A DNA stretch of 64,000 bases, from positions 806,001-870,000 of the forward strand of contig JAWKUN010000005.1 in NCBI GenBank assembly GCA_041398565.1, given 5' to 3'. The notes under the pieces were generated by a model, which was not told the origin of the DNA, did not search any database, and saw only the letters and a program-made list of their open reading frames with translations. The DNA comes from DATGPD01 sp041398565 (lineage in GTDB: Bacteria; Planctomycetota; UBA1135; UBA2386). Both the position numbers and the translations under genes were made by a program. This document shows, one piece after another, positions 44,257 through 53,278 of this stretch (positions within the stretch are counted from its first letter, which is position 1; each line of letters begins with the position of its first letter).

Positions 44257-46998
44257 ATGGAACTGTACCTCGAGCATCCGTCCTACCTGTGGATCCTGGC
44301 CGGGGCGATCCCGCTGCTGGTGTTCGCCGCGATCAAGAGCTACGCCATCGCACCGCGGTGGAAGCGCCTCGCGTCGCTGCTGCTGCGCATCGCCGGCGTG
44401 TCGCTCGTCGTCCTGGCGCTGGCCCGTCCGGTGTGGCGCCTGCAGAAGCCCGACCAGACCGTCGCCTTCGCCATCGATGTCTCCGACAGCCTCGACAAGG
44501 AGGCGCTGCAGGGCGCCCTCGAGCACGTGGTTTCGGCCACACAGAAGCTGAGCGACGCCCAGCGGGTGGTGCTGATCGCGTTCGGCGGGCGACCCAAGGT
44601 TCTGCGCCCGCTCGGCCGCGAGCCCGTCGTGGTCGACACCAGCGCCGTGGATGGGTCGGCGCCCGCCGGCGCCGAGATCCTGTCGCTGCGCGATCTGGTC
44701 TTGCACCGGTTCGTCAAGGAAGACGTGAAGGCCGAGGTCTTGGCCATCGAGCGCAACCTCAGCGGCGACGACGCGCAGGCACGCCTCGACAAGGCCAAGC
44801 AGCGTCTGCAGGAGCTCGAGGCGTTCGAGGCCGAGGTGCAGAGCGGCGAGACCGACATCCGTGAAGCCCTGCGCCTGGCACGCAGCGTCCTGCCCGAGGA
44901 CAGCCGCCGGCGCGTAGTCCTGTTCTCCGACGGCAACTGGACCCGCAACGACCCGGCCGCCGAGCTCGAGTTCACCGCCAACGCGCAGGTCACGGTCGAC
45001 ACCGTGCCGCTTGACCGGCCGAAGCCGCACGAGGTGGTCGCCGAACGTCTGCTGGTGCCCGGCCAGGTGAAGGTCAAGGAGCCCGTCGAGCTGGAGCTGC
45101 AGGTGTCGTCGGCCGAGGCGCGCGAGGTGGAGATGAAGCTCTACCGCGACCACTTCCTGCTGCTGACGGACAAGGTGGCGCTGCAGAAGGGGCGCAACTC
45201 GATTCGCATCCCCAAGCAGGAGCTCGACGAGGGGTTCCACGAGTTCATGGTGCGCATCGATGCCAAGGACGACCCGACGCCGGAGAACAACGTGGCGCGC
45301 GCCGTGGTGGTGGTCGAGGGTCGACCGAAGGTGTTGCTGATCGAAGGCGACGAGCGCGACGCGCGCTATCTCGAGCAGGCGCTGCGCGACGAGCAGATCG
45401 CCGTCGAGGTGCGCCCCGCGGTCGGTTTTCCGGACAATCTCAACGACCTGCTGTCGTTCGACGTGCTGATGATCTCCGACGTGCCAGCGACGTCGCTGCA
45501 GACCGCCCAGCTCGGACTGGTCAAGCGCTACGTCAAGGACTACGGCGGCGGCCTGGTGATGTTGGGCGGCGAGAAGTCGTTCGGACTCGGCGGCTACTAC
45601 CGCACGCCGGTCGAAGACGCTCTGCCGGTGCGCATGCCGATCAAGAAGACGATCGAGAAGCCCAACCTGGCGCTGGTACTGGTGCTCGACCGTTCGGGCT
45701 CGATGGCCGGCGAGAAGCTCACTCTCGCCAAGGAAGCCGCGATCGCGTCGGTGGAGGTTCTCAAGGCCAAGGATCAGATCGGCGTCGTCGTGTTCGATTC
45801 GGCGCCGGACTGGGTGGTCGAGCTGCAGCCGGCGACCAACCGCGACGAGATCGCCACGCAGATCTCACGCGTCACCGAGGGTGGCGGCACGTTCATCTAC
45901 TGCGGCCTGTACCAGGCTTGGGAGGCGCTCACCAACAGCACCGCCAAGCTCAAGCACTGCATCGTGCTGACCGACGGCCACACCGAGGGCTCACGCGACG
46001 AGCACCTCGACCTCGTGGCGCGCATGGCCGCCGAGGGCATGACGGTGAGCACGGTCGGCATCGGCGACGCCGACCAACCGCTGCTCACGGCGATGGCCGA
46101 GATGGGCAACGGCGAGGCCTACTTCACCAACGACTTCGGTTCGATCCCGCAGATCTTCACCAAGGAGACCCTGCGTGCCAGCAAGAGCATGCTGGTGGAG
46201 GAACCGTTCGTGCCGACCCTGACCGCCGCCGGCAAGGACGATCCTCTGCTCAAGGGCATCGACATGGCCAGCGCGCCGTTGTTGATGGGCTACATCGCCA
46301 CCACACCCAAGGAGCTGGCCAAGCTGGTGCTCGTGTCGGACTACGGCGACCCTGTGCTGGCGCACTGGAACTACGGGCTCGGGCGCGCCGCCGCCTTCAC
46401 CTCGGATGCCAAGGCGCGCTGGGGCTCGGACTGGGTGGCGTGGCCCAGCTTCGGCAAGTTCTGGGCGCAGATCGTGCGCTCGGTGATGTCGACGGGCACG
46501 ACCTCCGTGCTGCAGCAGACCGCCGACATCCGCATCGACAAGGGCGAGGTCGAGGTGGCGATCGACACCCGTGACCGCGACGGCTACTTCCGTGACGAGG
46601 TCAGGCCCGAGGTCGCGCTCGTCGACGCTTCGGGGCAATCGCGTCGGCTCACCACCGAGCATGCCGCTCCCGGCCTCTACCGCACGCGCTTCCCTATCGA
46701 GACGTATGGCGACTTCGTACGCATGCGCGTCGAGAGCCGCCTCGACGGCCAAATGGTCGGCCTGAAGAACTACGCGGTGGTGGAGTCCTACGCGCCGGAG
46801 TACCGCGCCGCGACCGCCGACCGCCTGTTCCTCGATCAGATCGCCCAGACGACCAAGGGACGAACGTCGCCGCCGGCCGCGGAGGCGTTCACGTTCGCCG
46901 GTGACCCCGCTCGTGGTCTGCGCGACCTGTGGCGTCTGTGCGCCCTGCTGGCGGCGCTGCTGCTGCCGCTCGACATCGCACTGCGGCGGCTCGGCTGA
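44257..46998 (+). CDS. VWA-domain membrane protein with glutamine-amidotransferase-like domain
   Basis: 913 residues. Two N-terminal helices (about 10-24 and 40-58) anchor the protein, followed by a first VWA-like region (DVSDSLDKE) and, after an extracellular beta region, a domain like class I glutamine amidotransferases but catalytically unlikely (VLLIEGDERDARY..., YGGGLVMLGG). A full VWA domain with a complete MIDAS, LVLDRSGSMAGEK, lies at about 470-640 with TDGHTEG. A C-terminal helix (about 890-908) closes it. This is the last gene of the operon; it likely binds a ligand through Mg2+ at the cell envelope. Family members are common in Planctomycetota. Confidence 0.88.
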   Translation: MELYLEHPSYLWILAGAIPLLVFAAIKSYAIAPRWKRLASLLLRIAGVSLVVLALARPVWRLQKPDQTVAFAIDVSDSLDKEALQGALEHVVSATQKLSDAQRVVLIAFGGRPKVLRPLGREPVVVDTSAVDGSAPAGAEILSLRDLVLHRFVKEDVKAEVLAIERNLSGDDAQARLDKAKQRLQELEAFEAEVQSGETDIREALRLARSVLPEDSRRRVVLFSDGNWTRNDPAAELEFTANAQVTVDTVPLDRPKPHEVVAERLLVPGQVKVKEPVELELQVSSAEAREVEMKLYRDHFLLLTDKVALQKGRNSIRIPKQELDEGFHEFMVRIDAKDDPTPENNVARAVVVVEGRPKVLLIEGDERDARYLEQALRDEQIAVEVRPAVGFPDNLNDLLSFDVLMISDVPATSLQTAQLGLVKRYVKDYGGGLVMLGGEKSFGLGGYYRTPVEDALPVRMPIKKTIEKPNLALVLVLDRSGSMAGEKLTLAKEAAIASVEVLKAKDQIGVVVFDSAPDWVVELQPATNRDEIATQISRVTEGGGTFIYCGLYQAWEALTNSTAKLKHCIVLTDGHTEGSRDEHLDLVARMAAEGMTVSTVGIGDADQPLLTAMAEMGNGEAYFTNDFGSIPQIFTKETLRASKSMLVEEPFVPTLTAAGKDDPLLKGIDMASAPLLMGYIATTPKELAKLVLVSDYGDPVLAHWNYGLGRAAAFTSDAKARWGSDWVAWPSFGKFWAQIVRSVMSTGTTSVLQQTADIRIDKGEVEVAIDTRDRDGYFRDEVRPEVALVDASGQSRRLTTEHAAPGLYRTRFPIETYGDFVRMRVESRLDGQMVGLKNYAVVESYAPEYRAATADRLFLDQIAQTTKGRTSPPAAEAFTFAGDPARGLRDLWRLCALLAALLLPLDIALRRLG

Positions 46999-47189
46999 TT
47001 CCCGCCGCGGTCGACCCGTACCAACCCTCTCCCCGCTCGCACCGGCGACCAGGCCGCGCGACTGTGTCGGCCCTCCTTTCGGTTGACCGCGGGTTCGGAC
47101 GCTTCGGGATCGCCCCGCGAGACGGACGCTGGCGAATGGGCCGAAATCCTCGGCCACGACGACACGTGCTGGCGCACCATTTCGCTGCC

Positions 47190-49823
47190 ATGTCACCACA
47201 CCTCCTCGCCGCGGCCCTCGCCGCCTGCGCTCTGCTCACGCCGGTGCCCGGCCAGTCGCTGCTTCGCCAACATCGCGGCGAGGCGCCTTTCTCGTCCTGG
47301 GGCGACACGGTCGCTGCGGCCGGCGACGTGAACGACGACGGCTACGACGACCTGATCGCCGGCTCCGGCTTGTTCATGACCACCAGCGGCACGCAAGGCA
47401 AGGTGAAGGTGTACTCGGGTCGCGACGGGGCTGTGCTGCACGAGTGGCGTGGTGTGTTCGACGACGAATACGGCTTCGCCGCCGACGGCGCCGGCGACGT
47501 CGACGGCGACGGCTTCGACGACCTGATCGTGGGCGCGCCGGGCCTGCCGTCGCAACCGCCCGGGGTCGTGGACGTGCGGTCCGGCCGCACCGGCGCCTTC
47601 CTCTACACCTTCAGCGGCACGAGCACCGCGCGGATCGGCTACTCGGTGGCGGGCGTCGGCGACGCCAACGGCGACGGCTACGACGACTTCGCGTTCGGCG
47701 TGCCCTACGAGTCGCCGCGCGGATCGGTGCGCGTCTACTCCGGGCGCAACGGTCTGCTCCTGCGCACGCTCGTCAGCACGTCGAACGGCGACGAGTTCGG
47801 TCGCACGATCGCCGGCGCAGGCGACGTGAACGGCGACGGCTTCGACGACATGGTCGTCGCGGCACCCCTGGCGCGGCGCGTCGATCTGTTCTCGGGTCTC
47901 GATGGCACTCTGCTGCGTACGTATTCCGGCACCGTGGCCGAGGCGGGGCTGGGCACGTCGCTGGCCGCGGGCAAGGACATCGACGGCGACGGTCGACCCG
48001 ACTACGTGGCCGGCAGTCCGACCGCCGACATCGCCGGTACCGACAGCGGCGTGGTGATGCTGTTCCTGTCGGGCAGTGCCGGCCGTCCGGTCTACTCGGG
48101 CGCTGCCGGCGACGGCGTCGGCAACGCGGTCGCCCTTGGCGACGTCGATGGTGACGGTCGCGCCGATGTCGTGGTCGGGGCCCGCACGCGCGGCCAAACC
48201 CTCGTGCTCGGGGTCGGCCTGCAGGCGATCTACTCGGTCACGGACTCCGCCAACCGCGACCTCGGCGCGGCGGTGGCGTGCTTCGACTGCGATGGCGACG
48301 GGTTCGACGACGTCGCCGTCGGGGCGCCTCTGGACAGCCCCAACGCCACGGGGACCGTGCTCGTGCTGCGCGGAACCTCTACCCGGACGGAGACAGAAGT
48401 GGTCCGTCCCAACAACGGCGCCGAGCTCAACCTCGGCACCGTGGTGGACAGCGGGTCCGACGTGAACGGCGACGGCTACGATGACGTGCTCATCACCGCG
48501 CCCGGCTATCCCACCACCGGTGCGCCGCAGGGTCTGGCGCGCATCATTTCAGGTCGCGACGGGAGCCAGATCGACAGCCTGGTGGGCATCGAATACGCCA
48601 TGGGCGCGGTCGGCCGCGCGGCCATGCTCGGCGACCTCAACGGCGACGGCTTCGACGATTGGATCGGTTCGGGCATCTTCAACTCCGAGGGCTACGCCAT
48701 CGTCCGCTCGGGAGCCGGGGGAACCCTCTACGACCGCGGCCGCTTCCTCGGCAACGTGCTGTCGGTCGCGCGCGCCGGCGACGTCGACGCGGACGGTAGG
48801 CCCGACTTCGTGCTCAACTACTTCTCGACCGCCAATGGTCGCTTCGCCCGCGTCTACTCCGGTGCCACAGGCAATCAGATCCAGGTCATCTTGGACTACG
48901 ACGTGCGCGGCGCCGGCGGCGACTGGGACAGCGACGGCCACGACGATCTGATCGCATCGCACAGCAGCGGCTCGACCACGATCTGGAGCGGCGCCAACGG
49001 CAATCCCATCGCAGTCATCCCTTTCTTCGGCGGCGAACCCGCGGGCGACGCCGACGGCAACGGGTCGCCCGATCTGCTGTTCCCGGCGCAGAACAGCCAG
49101 CCGGCGGGCCTGTTGCTGGGCTCGACGTTCCGCTACTTCCCCGGCACGTGGACTCTCTTGAAGAACGTCGGCGACGTGGACGGTGATGGCAGGCCGGACC
49201 AGGCGTGCGGCCGCAGCGGCGAGGTGCGCGTCTTCTCCGGCGCGACGGGGTTCCTGTTACGGACCTTGACCGGCACCGTCGCGTCCCAGTTCGGCTTCGC
49301 CGCCGCCGGGGGCGACCTCGACCGTGACGGGCGCGCCGACGTGATCGTGGGAGCACCGACCGACAGCGGCTCCGTCGGGCTCGGATCGGTCTCGATCCAG
49401 CGGAGTCCGCCGCGGCCGTTCCCCGGCAAGAACATCGTCTACCGGCGCGGTTGCCCCGGCAGCAACGGCGGCGTGCCGTCGATCGCCCTGGACCGGCCCA
49501 GTCGGTTCGGCGTGAGCACGCGCCTCACCCTGCGCGGCGCCCCGCCAAATGCCCCGGCCGCCTTCACCCTGGCCATCGGCCGCGGCGAGATCGACCTCGG
49601 CTTCCTCGGCATGCCAGGCTGCCTCGACCTCCTGTCGAACATCGCTCTGCGCATCTGGGTGTCCACCAACCCCTTCGGCCAAACCACCATCCCGTTGCCG
49701 CCACCCGCCACGCCCGACTTCGCCGGCCTGTCGCTCTACTGGCAGTGGTTGGTGTTCGACCCGGCCGCCAATCCCGTCGGCCTCACCACCTCCGACGGAC
49801 TGCAGGAGACCCTCGGGCGCTGA
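47190..49823 (+). CDS. Secreted FG-GAP/VCBS propeller protein with C-terminal beta domain
   Basis: 877 residues from the ATG at 47190, in front of a signal peptide (MSPHLLAAALAACALLTPVPGQ). At least fourteen calcium-binding-type FG-GAP repeats are readable, such as GDVNDDGYDDLIAG, GDANGDGYDDFAFG, GDVDGDGRADVVVG and GDLNGDGFDDW, enough for two seven-bladed beta-propellers as in integrin alpha chains. The last ~115 residues after YRRGCPGSNGG form a separate beta-rich domain ending TLGR, recalling the C-termini of other secreted proteins in this window. It is probably a surface protein for adhesion or substrate binding. A 191-bp gap separates it from the VWA operon. Confidence 0.9.
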   Translation: MSPHLLAAALAACALLTPVPGQSLLRQHRGEAPFSSWGDTVAAAGDVNDDGYDDLIAGSGLFMTTSGTQGKVKVYSGRDGAVLHEWRGVFDDEYGFAADGAGDVDGDGFDDLIVGAPGLPSQPPGVVDVRSGRTGAFLYTFSGTSTARIGYSVAGVGDANGDGYDDFAFGVPYESPRGSVRVYSGRNGLLLRTLVSTSNGDEFGRTIAGAGDVNGDGFDDMVVAAPLARRVDLFSGLDGTLLRTYSGTVAEAGLGTSLAAGKDIDGDGRPDYVAGSPTADIAGTDSGVVMLFLSGSAGRPVYSGAAGDGVGNAVALGDVDGDGRADVVVGARTRGQTLVLGVGLQAIYSVTDSANRDLGAAVACFDCDGDGFDDVAVGAPLDSPNATGTVLVLRGTSTRTETEVVRPNNGAELNLGTVVDSGSDVNGDGYDDVLITAPGYPTTGAPQGLARIISGRDGSQIDSLVGIEYAMGAVGRAAMLGDLNGDGFDDWIGSGIFNSEGYAIVRSGAGGTLYDRGRFLGNVLSVARAGDVDADGRPDFVLNYFSTANGRFARVYSGATGNQIQVILDYDVRGAGGDWDSDGHDDLIASHSSGSTTIWSGANGNPIAVIPFFGGEPAGDADGNGSPDLLFPAQNSQPAGLLLGSTFRYFPGTWTLLKNVGDVDGDGRPDQACGRSGEVRVFSGATGFLLRTLTGTVASQFGFAAAGGDLDRDGRADVIVGAPTDSGSVGLGSVSIQRSPPRPFPGKNIVYRRGCPGSNGGVPSIALDRPSRFGVSTRLTLRGAPPNAPAAFTLAIGRGEIDLGFLGMPGCLDLLSNIALRIWVSTNPFGQTTIPLPPPATPDFAGLSLYWQWLVFDPAANPVGLTTSDGLQETLGR

Positions 49824-50303
49824 GCACGGCTTCTGGTCGCGGGGACCACCGAGGCCGGACGTCGCCGGCGCAGGCGGCACGTCCGGCATCGGCCGGCTGC
49901 GGTTGCCATCACCTCGGCCGACGTCTACGCCGCGCGCGTCGGCAACACCGGCTGCCGTGTCGAGAACTGGGTATTGGCGATGGGGTCCGATTCGTTGACG
50001 CCCGCCGAGCGCGCCAGATCCCGCGGCCAGCACCCGGCAGATGTGCGGCTGGGCAGCACGCCCCGGACTCGCTCACCGGTCGGTCAGCTGCGGGGGCCGC
50101 GGCACGGCTCGTCTGTCGAGCGATGGCTCGCCGGGTCGAGCGGAAGCACCCAGCCGAGCCTGCGTCCGGACGCGCGCTCAATCGGCCATGGAGTGGCAAG
50201 TCGCTGAGGTTCTGCGGATTCCGCGTTCGCGGCGGAGGCAGCCCGCACTCCAGCGGACAGCCCGACGACTTCGCCGGCAATTCCGAACGACTGCAATCAA
50301 CCC
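49824..50303. other. Intergenic region, nothing recognised
   Basis: About 480 bases with only short frames that lack gene-like composition or a ribosome-binding site. No hairpin with T-run and no member of the dispersed repeats was noticed. Confidence 0.5.
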
Positions 50304-51152
50304 ATGAAGATCCTCCGCCACCCAGTGACCGCCAGCGCTGCCACTGTCTTGATGCTCGCACTGACCTCTGGGAACAGCTGGACTCTGGGGGACGCCCCTC
50401 CCGTTCCGCCCCTGCTCGGCAGAGTCACCCAACCCCCGCGCGAGCCGCACCGCGGCCTGCGGGCGCAATTCGACGCCGCTGACCTGGTGTTCGAGGGCAT
50501 CGTTCGGGACGTGTCGCACCGCATGTCGGATGCGACCGACGCCGCCGAAGTCAGCCTGCCGATGACCTACGTCACCTTTGACGTCATCGAGGTGTTCTGG
50601 GGGATCGCGCAGCAGCGCACAGCCCGCCAATTCACGCTGCGCATGCTCGGTGGGCCGGCGCCGGATGGGCGCCGCATGTTCTTGTCCGGCCAGCCGGAGT
50701 TCGCGGTCGGCGATCGCGAGATCGTCCTGTTCCGGCGCAACCATCGTGGTGTCGCCTCCGTCCTTCGCGGCGGCGAGCGTCGGTTCAGGATCCGGGGCGA
50801 TGACGTGTTCGGCGAGGGCTGCGGTGAACTTCGCCTGGCTCCCGACGGCGACCTCGTGTCGGTCCGCACGCACGATGACGTCGCGTCGGGTCGCCTCGAG
50901 AACGAGGTGACGGCGACCCCGACCGCCGCTTCCCCGCGCGTCACGGCCGCGAGTCTGCGCCAGCTCATGCGTGAACTGGCGCGCACCCCGTCACCAGCGA
51001 AGCTGATGCGCACGCTGCCCGTGCTCGACGTTGCCATCGCCGACCCGATCCGGATCACCCGCCCCACCCCGGAGCCCATGCAGTCCTTCGAGTCCGGCAC
51101 TGCAACGATGCCGGCCGCTGAACGCGAGGAGCGTGTAAGCACTCGCCGCTGA
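50304..51152 (+). CDS. Secreted hypothetical protein upstream of a metalloprotease
   Basis: 282 residues with an N-terminal signal (MKILRHPVTASAATVLMLAL). The segment RAQFDAADLVFEGIVRDVSHR is of the kind 'ADLVFEGxV' seen in small exported proteins that often accompany secreted metalloproteases; YVTFDVIEVFWG follows and the body is a beta-sandwich-like domain to about residue 160. The remainder is low complexity (Ala/Thr/Arg/Pro). No catalytic motif is seen. A 45-bp gap leads to the matrixin-like protease gene on the same strand, so the two may be co-transcribed and cooperate. Confidence 0.7.
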   Translation: MKILRHPVTASAATVLMLALTSGNSWTLGDAPPVPPLLGRVTQPPREPHRGLRAQFDAADLVFEGIVRDVSHRMSDATDAAEVSLPMTYVTFDVIEVFWGIAQQRTARQFTLRMLGGPAPDGRRMFLSGQPEFAVGDREIVLFRRNHRGVASVLRGGERRFRIRGDDVFGEGCGELRLAPDGDLVSVRTHDDVASGRLENEVTATPTAASPRVTAASLRQLMRELARTPSPAKLMRTLPVLDVAIADPIRITRPTPEPMQSFESGTATMPAAEREERVSTRR

Positions 51153-51197
51153 CCAACCGAATCAACAACATCAGACACACACAACGAGGACACCCAC

Positions 51198-52298
51198 ATG
51201 TTCCCCAATCCCACGACTGTCCTGGCGACCAGCCTGACCCTGGCCGCATTCTGCTCCTCGATCGCCGCACACGACTTCTACCGCTGCCTCGGCAGCCCGA
51301 TCACCTGGTCCTCCGGATCCATGACACTCCGCGCCCATGCCGGGACATTCCCTTCCGGCAGCAGCCTGCGGACCGCCTTGACCGACGCCGTCAACGCTTG
51401 GAATGCGTGCCCCGCCGCCTTCACGTTCGACCTGCGCTACGACGAGGCGGACGTCGGCAGGTACAACTTGCAGAACGAGGTGTGGGCATCCTCGAACGAC
51501 GACATCCTCGACGGTGCACCGGCCATTTGTATTCACTGGAGCAACTGCGCCAACTGGGCGGAAGCGGACATCGTCTTCGACAGCCGCAAGCCGTGGTCGA
51601 CGTCGGCGTACAAGACGGCGTTGTGGCCGTACGGCGGCAGCGGCCGTCCGTTCCGAACCACGGCCCTGCACGAGCTCGGCCACGCCCTGGGCCTCAAGCA
51701 CGAAGCCGACACTTACAACATCATGGGCGAGGACTGGACCCACATCCACGCCAACGGCTCGGCCGTGATCTGCTACCCAGGCGAAGACGCCAGTGACGGC
51801 GCGGTCACCCTGTACGGCCTCGCAGGCAGCAGGCCCGAGGATGTCGGGGTCGTCCATTGGACCCGCACGAGCAGCGATGGCGAGTACAGCGTGCACAACC
51901 GGACGCGAATCACCCGCCTCGATGGCAGCGTCTGCGACTCCTTCACCGACACCCAGTTCAACCCCAACGGCGAGCCCGGGTATAAGGTCGCGCGCGGGCA
52001 CACCGTCGTGCTCAAGCTCAACTTCGAGAATAACGGCTCGACGTCGCAGAGCCCGCGCGTGCGCTACTACCTGTCCGAGAACGACTACATCACCAGGGCG
52101 GACACTGAGCTCGCCAGCCGCCGGCCGACGCTCAACCGCAACACGGTCTTCCTGATCGAGCAGGAGCTCGTGATCCCGACCGACCTGACGCCGGGCAGGG
52201 TGTACTACCTCGGCGCCATCGTCGACGCCGACCGCGAGATCGACGAGACCGACGAGGATAACAACGCGACCTACGTCGCGATCAAGATCAAGGAGTGA
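51198..52298 (+). CDS. Secreted matrixin-like zinc metalloprotease with CARDB-type C-terminal domain
   Basis: 366 residues. A signal peptide (about 1-24, ending SIAA) precedes a metzincin domain with the zinc site HELGHALGLKH (158-168) and a Met-turn, YNIMGED, at about residues 173-179. The C-terminal ~120 residues (VVLKLNFENNGSTSQSPRV..., EIDETDEDNNATYV) resemble a CARDB/APHP-type beta-sandwich found in cell-surface proteins. Metzincins hydrolyse peptide bonds using one zinc ion. It probably acts outside the cell on extracellular protein or matrix. An ECF-like sigma factor and a sensor kinase follow and may regulate it. Confidence 0.88.
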   Translation: MFPNPTTVLATSLTLAAFCSSIAAHDFYRCLGSPITWSSGSMTLRAHAGTFPSGSSLRTALTDAVNAWNACPAAFTFDLRYDEADVGRYNLQNEVWASSNDDILDGAPAICIHWSNCANWAEADIVFDSRKPWSTSAYKTALWPYGGSGRPFRTTALHELGHALGLKHEADTYNIMGEDWTHIHANGSAVICYPGEDASDGAVTLYGLAGSRPEDVGVVHWTRTSSDGEYSVHNRTRITRLDGSVCDSFTDTQFNPNGEPGYKVARGHTVVLKLNFENNGSTSQSPRVRYYLSENDYITRADTELASRRPTLNRNTVFLIEQELVIPTDLTPGRVYYLGAIVDADREIDETDEDNNATYVAIKIKE

Positions 52299-52501
52299 GG
52301 GCGCTGTTGGGGTGACCAAGGGCCAGGGTCGGCGTTGAGGCTGAGCAGACGGACCCGGGACGCCGTGTTGCGGAAGACTCCGGGCGTCCACGAGAATGTG
52401 AAGGCAACGGGAGTGTCCTTCCGAACGAACTTGCACTCCGTGGTCGGCGCGCCGTGCTCCGATTTCGACTCCCGCCCTGGCTACGCGGTATCGTCGGGGA
52501 C

Positions 52502-53143
52502 ATGGGCGAGCGCACTACTACCATGGACCTACTGGCGCGATGGCGTGCCAGAGACATGGCCGCCCTTGATGCGCTGCTCCGGCGCGATCTGGACTGGATC
52601 CGGCGCCGCGTGCACGCGCAGGTCGGCCCGGGCCTGCGCGCCGCTGGCGACACAGAGGACTTCGTCCAGGACGCCGCAATCGAGTTGTTGAAGGACGGGC
52701 CGCGCTTCGTCCTCTCAAGCCGCGCGCAATTCCGCGCTCTGCTCGCCCAGATCCTCGCCAACGTGCTGCGCGCCGGCCACCGGCGACTGCACGCGCTGAA
52801 GCGCGACGCTGGCCGCAACCAACCGCTCCCCTCCGACACCGTCCTGGACCTCGACGCGTCTTGCAAGCAGCTTGCACGGCCCGAAGAAGCCGCGGCTCTC
52901 GCCGAGGAGAGGGAGTGGCTGCGGCTCGGCGTGCTCCTGCTCGATCCGGACGATCAGACCGTGATCGACCTCCACTGGGCGGGACACACCGACGAGGAGA
53001 TCGGTGAGTGCATGGGGACCAACGCCAACGCAGCGCGGATGCGCCGGGCACGGGCAACCGACCGACTGGCGCGGGTCGTCCGCAAGCTCAAGAACGGTCA
53101 GCTCCGCGACGTGCTGCGCCCGGCCGCGGCCGAGGACGACTGA
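52502..53143 (+). CDS. ECF-like RNA polymerase sigma factor
   Basis: 213 residues from an ATG at 52502; ATG 52523 (MDLLARW) is a possible shorter start. Region 2 includes WIRRRVHAQVGPGLRAAGDTEDFVQDAAIELL and region 4 DDQTVIDLHWAGHTDEEIGECM with a degenerate but recognisable helix-turn-helix (NANAARMRRARA). This is the short sigma-70-like type found with Ser/Thr kinases in Planctomycetota. The next gene, 135 nt downstream, encodes such a kinase, so this sigma factor is probably activated through phosphorylation or partner binding instead of an anti-sigma factor. Confidence 0.85.
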   Translation: MGERTTTMDLLARWRARDMAALDALLRRDLDWIRRRVHAQVGPGLRAAGDTEDFVQDAAIELLKDGPRFVLSSRAQFRALLAQILANVLRAGHRRLHALKRDAGRNQPLPSDTVLDLDASCKQLARPEEAAALAEEREWLRLGVLLLDPDDQTVIDLHWAGHTDEEIGECMGTNANAARMRRARATDRLARVVRKLKNGQLRDVLRPAAAEDD

Positions 53144-53224
53144 CTCGGACTGGCGTGCTGGACTCGCGCGCTGGCAGGCCTTCGTGGCCCCGCAACGGGG
53201 GCAGGTTCAACGAGCACCCGCCGC

Positions 53225-53235
53225 GTACACTGTAC
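53225..53235. promoter_or_regulatory. Short palindrome upstream of kinase gene
   Basis: GTACACTGTAC is a perfect 5-1-5 palindrome at 53225-53235, in the 135-bp gap between the ECF-like sigma gene and the kinase gene. It is close to an AT-richer TGTACAAT. It could be an operator or part of a promoter; such short palindromes also arise by chance. Confidence 0.25.
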
Positions 53236-53278
53236 AATGCCGACCCGATCGCCCAGCCCCGCGTCGGGACTCCGTCCT

